DNA of 64,000 nt from Caulobacteraceae bacterium (GTDB lineage Bacteria; Pseudomonadota; Alphaproteobacteria; Caulobacterales; Caulobacteraceae). Location: assembly GCA_947475845.1 (NCBI GenBank), contig CANJMO010000001.1, positions 62,001-126,000 of the forward strand, read 5' to 3'. The notes under the pieces are model-generated. The model worked only from the letters and a program-made list of their open reading frames with translations. It did not search any database and was not told the origin of the DNA. The first letter of the stretch is position 1. Every line of letters starts with the position of its first letter. This document shows, piece by piece, positions 42,992 to 49,997 of this stretch. A program made the position numbers and the translations under genes.

Positions 42992-43831
42992 ATGGCCCAG
43001 CCTATCAAAGCCCTCGCCATCGCCCTTTGCGCCGCCGGCGCTGTCCTGGCCGGCGCCAGCGCCCGCGCCGCGGACGCCGCGCCCGCCGCCTCGACTCTGC
43101 CGGATTGGGCGGGCGTCTGGATGCCGCGCGAGCGCAATCTGTTCGACGCCTCGGCCCTGCCGGAGAACCAGAAGGCTTCGCCCACCGATCCCCTCAAGTT
43201 CTTCGAAGCCAGCTATCTGCGCGAGTATCCGCCCTACCGGCCAGAATGGGAGGCGCGCTACGTCAAGACCCTGACCGACACCCAGAACGGCATCGGCTCG
43301 GATCCCACCGCCGCCTGCCTGCCCGGCGGCTTCCCGCGGATATTGGGCACCCCCTATCCGGTGGAGTTCATGGTCCAGCCCAAGTTGGTGGTGATGCTGT
43401 TCGAGGCCAACAGCCAGATGCGCCACATCTATACCGACGGCCGTAAGCACCCGGTGGACCTGGAGCCGACCTTCAACGGCCATTCGATCGGCCATTGGGA
43501 GGGCGACACCCTGGTGGTCGACACGACCGGCCTGCGCGGCGACACCATCTTCGACGTTTCCGGCGCCCCGCATTCCGACCAGCTACATGTCAGCGAGCGC
43601 ATCCGCCGCATCCCCGGGGGCGTCATCGAGGACAAGATCGTGGTCGAGGATCCCAAGGCCTTCACCAAGCCGTGGCTGGTGACACGCAGCTTTCAGCTGC
43701 ACCCGGACTGGGATTTGACCGAATACGTCTGCGAGGAAAACCAGCGCAATCCGATCCTGCCGGACGGCACGACCGGGTTCATCGGTCCGCACGAAAAGGT
43801 CACGGACGCTGCCGGCCCGGCAAAGCACTGA
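42992..43831 (+). CDS. Exported protein of an unnamed family (IYTDGRKHP type), paralogue of the protein at 53.8 kb
   Basis: This 279-residue protein has a signal peptide (ALAIALCAAGAVLAGASARA, cleavage near residue 27). The conserved core is RHIYTDGRKHPVDLEPTFNG, then HSIGHWEGDTLVVDTTGL (about residues 147-185), and VSERIRRIPGGVIEDKIVVEDPKAFTKPW. The same blocks occur in the exported protein at 53808-54635, so the two are paralogues within 11 kb. I recognise the family as recurrent in sphingomonads and Caulobacteraceae but know no function. It is followed by a convergent small lipoprotein gene overlapping by 32 nt. Confidence 0.85.
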   Translation: MAQPIKALAIALCAAGAVLAGASARAADAAPAASTLPDWAGVWMPRERNLFDASALPENQKASPTDPLKFFEASYLREYPPYRPEWEARYVKTLTDTQNGIGSDPTAACLPGGFPRILGTPYPVEFMVQPKLVVMLFEANSQMRHIYTDGRKHPVDLEPTFNGHSIGHWEGDTLVVDTTGLRGDTIFDVSGAPHSDQLHVSERIRRIPGGVIEDKIVVEDPKAFTKPWLVTRSFQLHPDWDLTEYVCEENQRNPILPDGTTGFIGPHEKVTDAAGPAKH

Positions 43832-44210
43832 CTTCTTCGGCGGTCAGCCGGCGCAGGGAGACGGCCGGGCAGCTCTGAACCCCGATGTTGTTGGGCGCGA
43901 TCACCTCGACGTCCAGACCCGAGCAGATGAAATCCGAGCCGCGCGAGCGCAGGCCGATCCTCTGGCTGAAGTCGATGTCGCCGCACGGGGCCAGCAGCTT
44001 GATCTGGTAGTAGTCGCGGATGCCGACTTGCAGGTTGACCGTGGTGCGGTCCCCCGCCGCCCAGCTGGTGACGTCGGCGGATCGGAAGCAGGAGCGGCCC
44101 TCGGCTGAGGCAGTCCGGATCTGAGGACCAGCGCCGGAGTCGGCGCAGGCGGCGGCTGCCGCCAATGCGGTCACGGCGAGGACTTTGAAGGGCCAGGTGG
44201 ACAGGCGCAT
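43800..44210 (-). CDS. Small Cys-containing lipoprotein, DUF6491-like
   Basis: This 136-residue protein has a lipoprotein-type signal (VLAVTALAAAAACADSG). The mature domain contains four further cysteines (GRSCFRSADV, LLAPCGDI, DFICSGLD, VQSCPAVSL), probably two disulphides, and the RSCFRSADVTSW start is typical of the DUF6491 family, short periplasmic proteins of unknown function. The C-terminus overlaps the convergent exported-protein gene by 32 nt. Confidence 0.8.
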   Translation of the reverse strand: MRLSTWPFKVLAVTALAAAAACADSGAGPQIRTASAEGRSCFRSADVTSWAAGDRTTVNLQVGIRDYYQIKLLAPCGDIDFSQRIGLRSRGSDFICSGLDVEVIAPNNIGVQSCPAVSLRRLTAEEVSALPGRQRP

Positions 44211-44280
44211 GTCGGTCTCCCGCAGGGACGTTCCGATAGGATCGCGCCACCCTAGCTGAACCAGCGCTGAAGGTATCGTC

Positions 44281-45201
44281 CTAGGCGACTGGTCCGCCCG
44301 GCAAGGGCATGCGGTTGCGGAGGGCCATGGCGGCCTTCAGGGCGCTGGACCGGCGACGGATGGTCAGGCGCTCCACCGGAATGCAGCCGAACGCCTCGAT
44401 GAATTTGGCCCCGCTCGGCCGGAAATAGCTGTCGGAATCGAACATCAGGCCCAGGCGGTGGGCCAGCAGGATGGCTTCCCACAGCAGCAGGCTGGCGGCG
44501 CCCCGCGCCTCGGGCGTGCCGTCCTGGGTCGCGCGAAGATAATAGAGCGTATAGGCGTCCCACACGACTATGGTGGCGGCCACGGTCTTGCCGGTGGCCT
44601 TGTTGGTGGCGGCGATGATGTGGTGCCGCGTGCGCTTGGACAGGGCTTCGTTAAGGCGATGGTACACCGCCCCGTCATGGTGGTTGAAGCGCCCCGCGCG
44701 GCCGAGATTGCGTTCATAGAGGGCGTAGAATTCCATCAAGGGCATGCCCCCACTGATGGTCAGGTTCAACTTGGCTCGGCGCACGCTGTTGCGCGCCTTG
44801 TCCTTCAGTCCGCTCCAGAGATTGTCGATCGAAGTGCGGGCGTCCAGGCGGTAGGTGTAGCGCACGCCGATTTCGAACCCGGCGAGGTTGTAGTCCATGG
44901 CGTGCGGCTTGCCGGGCTCCAGCGCCTGCAGGAAGCCGGACGCGCGCGGCATCTGGGCCAGGCCGGTCTCGATCAGCTTGCGCCTCTGCGACGCCTGCGA
45001 CACGGCCTTGCCTTCGGGCAGGCGGATCACCGGGCCGAGGGTGTGGGTCATCATCGGCGACCCGAGCAGCGAGAAGCCGCACCATTGGCGAAGCATGAAC
45101 GGCTACCACAGATAGGCGTTGTCTCCGTCCCCGGCGGTCACCGAGCTGTAGCGATTGTCCGACACTGCCTCCAGCCACCAGGGCTGTTGGAAGATGGTCA
45201 T
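44281..45201 (-). pseudogene. FemAB/GNAT-fold acyltransferase gene interrupted by an in-frame TAG
   Basis: Two open frames in the same phase join into one protein split by a single TAG at 45103-45105 (codon 33 from the ATG at 45201). Before it is IFQQPWWLEAVSDNRYSSV, the usual start of FemAB-like proteins, and after it PFMLRQWCGFSLLGSPMMTHTLGPVI, then NSVRRAKLNLTISGG and GAASLLLWEAILLAHRLGLMFDSDSYF. Restored, the product is about 306 residues, typical of the FemAB-related BioF2-like acetyltransferase family. The stop may be a true nonsense mutation (for example from TGG or CAG) or a sequencing error. A second start at 45096 could still make a 271-residue protein lacking the first strand. The start codon is uncertain; 45342 is also possible. 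Confidence 0.75.
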
Positions 45202-45493
45202 GTCGGAATCGTTGTCGCCGATTACGGACAGGGGCGTTCGAGGCGTCGCGGAGTCGGCAAGGCTCTCCCCGGCAACCACGGCTACCTGGGCGTCAGCGGT
45301 CTGGCTGCGCCGGGGGGCGCGCGGCATGGTTGAACCATCCATCTCATGGGCAATTCTGACGGGAGGCCACTAACTGTTTGATAACGGGGGTCGTCCAGCC
45401 CCCGGCGGTTGAATTTCCGTCTATTTGGGCCGCGAGGCTAGGGATAAAACGCCGCAGGGCCGCCACAACTCCGCCGTGCACGCAGGCCGCCGG

Positions 45494-45520
45494 TGATCCA
45501 ACTACGGCCAAGCTGCGTAT
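45494..45520 (+). promoter_or_regulatory. Candidate ECF sigma (RpoE/ECF11-like) promoter of chrR
   Basis: TGATCC (45494-45499) and CGTAT (45516-45520) are 16 bp apart. They resemble the -35 TGATCC and -10 CGTA-type elements of promoters used by sigma factors that are controlled by ChrR. The -10 ends 8 bp before the chrR ATG, so a transcript from it would be leaderless or nearly so. Only one copy is seen, and the cognate sigma gene is not nearby; this is inference from motif and position. Confidence 0.5.
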
Positions 45521-45528
45521 CGGGCAGT

Positions 45529-46221
45529 ATGGAAACAGGTGCGAGCACAGGCGGCCCCGGTGAGCAGACGGCGTCCGGCCAGGCCTTGCGCCATCCCACC
45601 GAGGTGGTGCTGGCCGGCTACGCTTCCGGAGCTTTGGGCGACGGGCCGAGCCTGACGGTGTCCGCTCATCTTGACCGCTGTCCGTCTTGCCGCGCCCGTG
45701 TCGGCCTGTTCGAGGCGGTCGGCGGCGCACTTTTGACGGACGTCCCCGAAGCCGGGCTGGAAGAGGGCGCCTTGGCCCGCGCCCTGGCCCGGATCGAGCG
45801 GACACCGGCTTCGCTCCGCGCCAGCGCGCCCGTTCCCCTGCCGCCCGGCGGCATCGTCCTGCCCCGCGCCCTGCGGCGCCGCACATTCGGACCGCGCCGC
45901 TGGGTGGCGCCGGGGCTGTGGGTCGCGCCGGTCCGATCCAACGCCGCCGACGGCTGGCGCACCTATCTTCTGCGCATGCCCAGGGGCGGATCGGTGCCGC
46001 AGCACGGCCACAACGGGCCTGAGTTAACCGTCGTCCTGGAGGGCGCCTTCGTCGAAGACGCAATCGTCCACGCGGCAGGCGATTTCGCCGAGAGCGGCGA
46101 AGGTCACGAACATCATCAGGCGGTTCACGGCGATGAGGCCTGTGTGTGTCTGATCTCAGGCCGGGGCGGCATCAGGGCCAATGGGCTGCTGCGGCTGATC
46201 CAGCCGTTCATCGGGGTTTGA
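45529..46221 (+). CDS. chrR: ChrR-type zinc-binding anti-sigma factor with cupin domain (orphan)
   Basis: This 230-residue protein has an N-terminal ZAS domain with HLDRCPSC (about residues 48-55, the H-x3-C-x2-C zinc motif) and a C-terminal cupin domain (about 120-220) with HGHNGPELTVVLEG and GDFAESGEGHEHHQAVHGDE. This is the ChrR architecture, in which the cupin part is needed for release of the sigma factor after singlet-oxygen damage. The start at the ATG is preferred over GTG 45493 because that GTG overlaps the presumed promoter. The rpoE-like sigma gene that usually precedes chrR is absent; the neighbour upstream is the broken FemAB gene. Confidence 0.85.
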   Translation: METGASTGGPGEQTASGQALRHPTEVVLAGYASGALGDGPSLTVSAHLDRCPSCRARVGLFEAVGGALLTDVPEAGLEEGALARALARIERTPASLRASAPVPLPPGGIVLPRALRRRTFGPRRWVAPGLWVAPVRSNAADGWRTYLLRMPRGGSVPQHGHNGPELTVVLEGAFVEDAIVHAAGDFAESGEGHEHHQAVHGDEACVCLISGRGGIRANGLLRLIQPFIGV

Positions 46222-46259
46222 GCCGGGTTTCGGCTCTGAAGCGGGGTTGTAGCGTGGGG

Positions 46260-47004
46260 ATGCTGCTGAGTTTTCTGATGGCGATGGGGGCTGCGGTGCG
46301 GGCCCGCGCCACGCGTAACCTTGCCTACGGGACACGGCCTGGAGCGAGGCTGGACGTCTATGCGCCGATCGGCGCCGATGGCGAGGCCACCGGTGGTGGT
46401 GTTCGCCGACTTCGGCCGCAGGCCCGGCGCCCGGCGCCATGCGTTCCGCTTCGTCGGCCAGACCCTGGCCATGCGCGGCTTCGTCACCGTGATCCCGAAC
46501 CTACGCGGCGACGCCCGGATGCCATGCACAGACTCGACGGCCGATCTGGCTTTGGCGGCGGCCTGGGCCAAGGCGCATTGCGGGGGCTATGGCGGGGATT
46601 CCGGCCGGATGTTCCTGATGGGCCATGCCGGTGGGGCGCACTGCGCGGCCATGCTGGCGTTGGATCCCGCGGGGCTGGGCGCGGTGGGCATGACCCCTGA
46701 CGATCTGCGCGGGGCCATCGGCATTTCCGGCATCTACGACGCCCAGCCGGCGGGGGCTCCGGCCGATCACGCCGATCCGTCGGCGCCGCCGATGCTGCTG
46801 ATCGCCGGCCAGCGGGACCATGTGAATCCGGGGCACACCAACCGCCTGGCCCGCGCCTTGCGCACGGTCGGCGGTCAGGTGGCCGAAATTCACTATCCCA
46901 AGTTGGGCGACAGATTAGGGCTGACCCGGCAGCTGCGCTACCGGGCCACCGCCCTAGACGAGGTCGAACGGTTCGTTCGCCTCTACAGCCTGACGAGAGG
47001 CTGA
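46260..47004 (+). pseudogene. Alpha/beta hydrolase (esterase-like), frameshifted and missing its nucleophile
   Basis: The N-terminal part (RNLAYGTRPGARLDVYAPIGADGEA) is in one frame and the rest (PPVVVFADFGRRPGARRH to the end) in the next, so one base is missing near 46385-46395. Joined, it is an esterase of the BD-FAE/arylformamidase-like kind, about 245 residues. The usual G-x-S-x-G nucleophile site reads GHAGG, with Ala (46627-46629) for Ser; the HGGG-type oxyanion motif is DFGRR; and the C-terminal His region reads YPKLGDRLGL, with Asp where His is expected. So it is probably dead as an enzyme. Its stop lies 4 bp before the convergent gcrA stop. Confidence 0.7.
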
Positions 47005-47008
47005 GCCT

Positions 47009-47512
47009 CTAGATGTAGCGGCGCAGCGAGCGCGCCAGCTCCGTCGCACCGGTGCGGCCGGCCTTCTTCTGCTGCGGCTGATAAGCTACCCGCGCGTGGT
47101 CCATGCAGTAGGGGCCTTCACGGTCCGAGCGGCGGCCGCAGAAGGTGAAGCCGTCGGACGACGGGTCGCCGATCGGCCACTTGCACATGTGCGCGCCCAG
47201 GGTCAGCACCGTGGCCGAACCCGGCTCTTCGGCGACGTAGGGCTGGATCGGCTGGCTGGAGGCCATCGACGGCTCGATGGTCCGGCGCGGGGCCGGAGCG
47301 GTGGACACCGCGGGGCGCGGCGCGCGCGGGGCCTTGAATACGGTGCGCTGGGGTTGCGAGGGTGTCGCGCGGCCCGACAGGCCCAGGCGGTGCACCTTGC
47401 CGATCACGGCGTTGCGGGTCACCCCGCCTAGCTGTTTGGCGATCTGACTGGCGCTGAGCCCGTCAAGCCACAGCTTCTTCAACGTCTCGACCCGTTCGTC
47501 TGTCCAGCCCAT
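47009..47512 (-). CDS. gcrA: GcrA cell-cycle regulator
   Basis: This 167-residue protein begins GWTDERVETLKKLWLDGLSASQIAKQLGGVTRNAVIGKVHRLGL, the N-terminal DNA-binding domain of GcrA, and ends with the C-terminal sigma-70-binding part (CKWPIGDPSSDGFTFCGRRSDREGPYCMDHARVAYQP) with its conserved cysteines. In Caulobacter GcrA binds sigma-70 and promoters methylated at GANTC. The ATG at 47512 follows a good GGAGGGG site; an upstream frame is open but unrelated. The 161-bp region upstream contains a CtrA-like site. It is the strongest taxonomic marker in the window. Confidence 0.97.
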   Translation of the reverse strand: MGWTDERVETLKKLWLDGLSASQIAKQLGGVTRNAVIGKVHRLGLSGRATPSQPQRTVFKAPRAPRPAVSTAPAPRRTIEPSMASSQPIQPYVAEEPGSATVLTLGAHMCKWPIGDPSSDGFTFCGRRSDREGPYCMDHARVAYQPQQKKAGRTGATELARSLRRYI

Positions 47513-47610
47513 ATCATCCCCTCCAAGACCCCGTTTCGGACGTCGCGTCACCCGAGACGCTAGATGTTGCGTCCTGTGGGCCGCCTCTCGTTGGCCACCC
47601 ACAACATACA

Positions 47611-47625
47611 GTAACAAAAACCTAA
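47611..47625 (-). promoter_or_regulatory. Candidate CtrA box upstream of gcrA
   Basis: On the minus strand TTAG (47625-47622), 7 bp and TTAC (47614-47611) match the CtrA consensus TTAA-N7-TTAA at 6 of 8 positions. It lies about 100 bp upstream of the gcrA ATG. In Caulobacter crescentus gcrA is repressed by CtrA, which fits. The match is short, so it is a candidate only. Confidence 0.4.
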
Positions 47626-47673
47626 CGGCACACAATAGGCGCCCTCTGGTCTGTCCACAGGATCAATATCTAG

Positions 47674-48552
47674 ATGGGGATAGACTTGACCGCGGCGGAC
47701 TTGCGAAACCCCGCGACCGGGCGCACATCACGCATCATGCGCGACGCCGCCGACAGCATCAGCCCGCCTCAGCCGCGGCGTTATCCGGGCCCCAACTGGA
47801 TCGGCCTGAAGGCCCTGTATCTCAAGGAGGTCCGCCGCTTCTGGAAGGTGGGCATGCAGACCGTCGGCGCCCCGGTGCTGTCGAGCCTGCTCTATATGCT
47901 GGTGTTCGCGGTGGCGACGTCCGGCGCCCGGCCGCAGATCGGCGGCGTGCCGTTCGTGGCCTTCGTCGCGCCGGGCCTGATCATGATGACCGTGCTCAAC
48001 AACGCCTTCGCCAACTCGTCCTCGTCCCTGCTGGGGCTGAAGATGCAGGGGCTGACGCAGGACATCCTGACCCCGCCGCTGTCGCCTGGCGAGCTGACCG
48101 CCGGCTTCATCCTCGGGGCCATGACCCGCGGGATCCTGGTGGGTCTGGTGACCTGGGCGGCGGTGATGCCATTCTCGCACCTGGGGGCGCCGCACCTGTG
48201 GGCGATCGCCTACTACGGCGTCGCCGCCTGCGTGGTGATGGCCTCGATGGGGGTGATGGCGGCGTTGTGGGCGGTCAAGTTCGACCACCTGGCCACGGTG
48301 ACCAACTTCGTGGTCCTGCCCCTGACCTTCCTGTCGGGCACCTTTTATTCGGTGGACCGCCTGCCTGAGCCGTTCCGCAGCTTCACCCGCTTCAACCCGT
48401 TCTTCTATCTGATCGACGGCTTCCGATACGGCTTCATCGGCCGCTCTGAGGGCCCGCTGCTGTTCGGCGGCGCCTTCGTCGCGGTGCTGTCTCTGGTGCT
48501 GCTGCTGGTCACCTGGCGGCTGTTCACCACCGGCTATCGGCTGAAGACCTAA
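47674..48552 (+). CDS. ABC-2 type transporter permease (orphan)
   Basis: This 292-residue protein has six transmembrane helices of the ABC-2 fold: VGAPVLSSLLYMLVFAVA, FVAPGLIMMTVLNNAFANSSSS, FILGAMTRGILVGLVTWAAV, YYGVAACVVMASMGVMAALWA, FVVLPLTFLSGTFYSVDRLP and VAVLSLVLLLVTWRLF. FLSGTFYSVDRLPEPFRSFTRFNPFFYLIDGFRYG is a strong family motif of NodJ/YadH-like permeases. No ATPase gene is adjacent, so it must pair with one elsewhere. The start is uncertain: 47674 is the first ATG, 47737 gives a shorter N-terminus. It is divergent from gcrA. Confidence 0.87.
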   Translation: MGIDLTAADLRNPATGRTSRIMRDAADSISPPQPRRYPGPNWIGLKALYLKEVRRFWKVGMQTVGAPVLSSLLYMLVFAVATSGARPQIGGVPFVAFVAPGLIMMTVLNNAFANSSSSLLGLKMQGLTQDILTPPLSPGELTAGFILGAMTRGILVGLVTWAAVMPFSHLGAPHLWAIAYYGVAACVVMASMGVMAALWAVKFDHLATVTNFVVLPLTFLSGTFYSVDRLPEPFRSFTRFNPFFYLIDGFRYGFIGRSEGPLLFGGAFVAVLSLVLLLVTWRLFTTGYRLKT

Positions 48553-48566
48553 CGGGACGCCTGTTC

Positions 48567-48591
48567 GGCGGCCGGACGTCAGTCCGCCGCC
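48567..48591. terminator. GC-rich hairpin between convergent genes
   Basis: GGCGG, a bulged C, CGGAC, a GTCA loop, then GTCCG and CCGCC form a 10-bp stem. It lies between the ABC permease and the convergent outer-membrane factor, whose stop codon is in the loop. No U-run follows, so intrinsic termination is unproven; it could still act as a barrier for both directions. Confidence 0.3.
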
Positions 48592-49997
48592 GTCGCCACA
48601 TAGAGCCGCACCGCATCCGCATAGCGCCGCCCCTGGGCCAGGGCGTAGGCCTGCCGGGTTTCCGAGAGGCGCCGCTGCGACTGGGTGACTTCCATCAGGG
48701 CGCCGCCGCCGTTCTGATAGGCGAACTGGGTATTCTTCAAATCGGCCTCGGCCACGCGGCGCGCCTCATCCTGGGCGGCCAGGGCCTGCTCGTCGCTGGC
48801 CAGGGCCTGCAGGGCGTCGGCCACCTGGGTGAAGGCGGTCAGCACGGTCTGCTGGTAGCGGGCGGCGGAGGCCTTGGCGGCGGCCACGGCTGAGCGCTGC
48901 TGCGCCTTGAGCTGTTTGCGGCCGAGGATCGGCACGCTGACCGAGGGGCCGATGTTCCAGCCGCTGAAATCGTAGTCGAAGATTTTTTCCGGGGTCAGCG
49001 AGGTCTGGGTCAGGCCGGCGTTGAGCTTGATGTCGGGATAGAGCTTGGCCTCCTGCACCCCGATGTTGGCGGTGGCGGCGTGCAGGTCCGCCTCGGCGGC
49101 CAGGATGTCGGGACGGCGGCGGACCAGCTGCGACGGCAGCTCCACCGGAATGGCGGCGGGCAGGCGCAGGGCGGCGAGGTCGAAGTCCGGGGCCGACCAG
49201 TCGGCCGGAGCGTGGCCGACCAGCAAAGCCAGGGCGTGGCGGGCTTCGGACAGGCGGCGATTGAGGTCCGGCAGCAGGGCCTGGTCCTCGACCATCTGGG
49301 CGCGGGCGCTGACCTGGGCGGCCGGCGCGGCGCCGCCGCCCTGCTCCAGCTTGCGCACGAACCCCAGGTTCTTGCGGTCTTCCTCGATCACGCTTTGCAC
49401 CGCCGCGATCTGGGCGCGCAGGGTGGCGATCTGCACCGCCTGCATGGCGACATTGCCGGTCAGGGTCAGGTAGACGGCCTTGGCGCGCCAGGCCTCGGCC
49501 TGGGCCTTGGCTTGGGCGTCCTCCAGCGCGCGGTGGCGGCCGCCGAACAGGTCCAGGTCATAGGAGACCGTGCCGCCGATCGAGTACTGGTTGATGGTCG
49601 GACTGGGGAAGCCCTCGAAGCCAAAGGCGGCGGCGTTGATCTTGGTGCGCTGGCCGAAGGCGTTCAGTTGCGCATCGGGTTGGAGCGCGCCTTTTGCGGC
49701 GCCGGCGGCCTCCATCGCCTGGGTCAGGGCCGCGTCGGCCTGCACCAGGGTCGGGCTGTCGGTCAGGGCCTGGCGCACCACCCGGTCCAGATCGGTCGAG
49801 CCAAACGCCTGCCACCAGCCGCCGGCGTCATCGGCGCTGGCGCTGATCTGCGGGACCTTGGACGCGGCGTCGCCCTGCATGGCGTAGCCGGCCGTGGTCG
49901 GGACGGCGGGGACCTGGAATTCCGGTCCGACCGTGGCGCAGGCAGACAGGGTCAGGGCGGCCAGGGCGGCCGTGGCGAAGAGGCGGGGTCTATTCAT
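48579..49997 (-). CDS. Outer-membrane efflux factor (NodT/OprM type lipoprotein) of the EmrAB pump
   Basis: This 472-residue TolC-family channel has a lipoprotein signal ending in ALTLSACATVG. It has two OEP repeats; the first contains WWQAFGSTDLDRVVRQALTDSPTLVQADAALTQAMEA and the second the NodT-type LVRRRPDILAAEADLHAATANIGVQEAKLYPD. The ATG at 49997 overlaps the MFS stop by 8 nt and is preferred over an upstream TTG. It is the third gene of a minus-strand tripartite pump operon. Confidence 0.94.
   Translation of the reverse strand: MNRPRLFATAALAALTLSACATVGPEFQVPAVPTTAGYAMQGDAASKVPQISASADDAGGWWQAFGSTDLDRVVRQALTDSPTLVQADAALTQAMEAAGAAKGALQPDAQLNAFGQRTKINAAAFGFEGFPSPTINQYSIGGTVSYDLDLFGGRHRALEDAQAKAQAEAWRAKAVYLTLTGNVAMQAVQIATLRAQIAAVQSVIEEDRKNLGFVRKLEQGGGAAPAAQVSARAQMVEDQALLPDLNRRLSEARHALALLVGHAPADWSAPDFDLAALRLPAAIPVELPSQLVRRRPDILAAEADLHAATANIGVQEAKLYPDIKLNAGLTQTSLTPEKIFDYDFSGWNIGPSVSVPILGRKQLKAQQRSAVAAAKASAARYQQTVLTAFTQVADALQALASDEQALAAQDEARRVAEADLKNTQFAYQNGGGALMEVTQSQRRLSETRQAYALAQGRRYADAVRLYVATAAD

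Noticed and set aside
47651-47659. Possible DnaA box (CTGTCCACA) in the gcrA upstream region
   Set aside because: It matches TTATCCACA at only 7 of 9 positions and is single; too weak to report as a feature.
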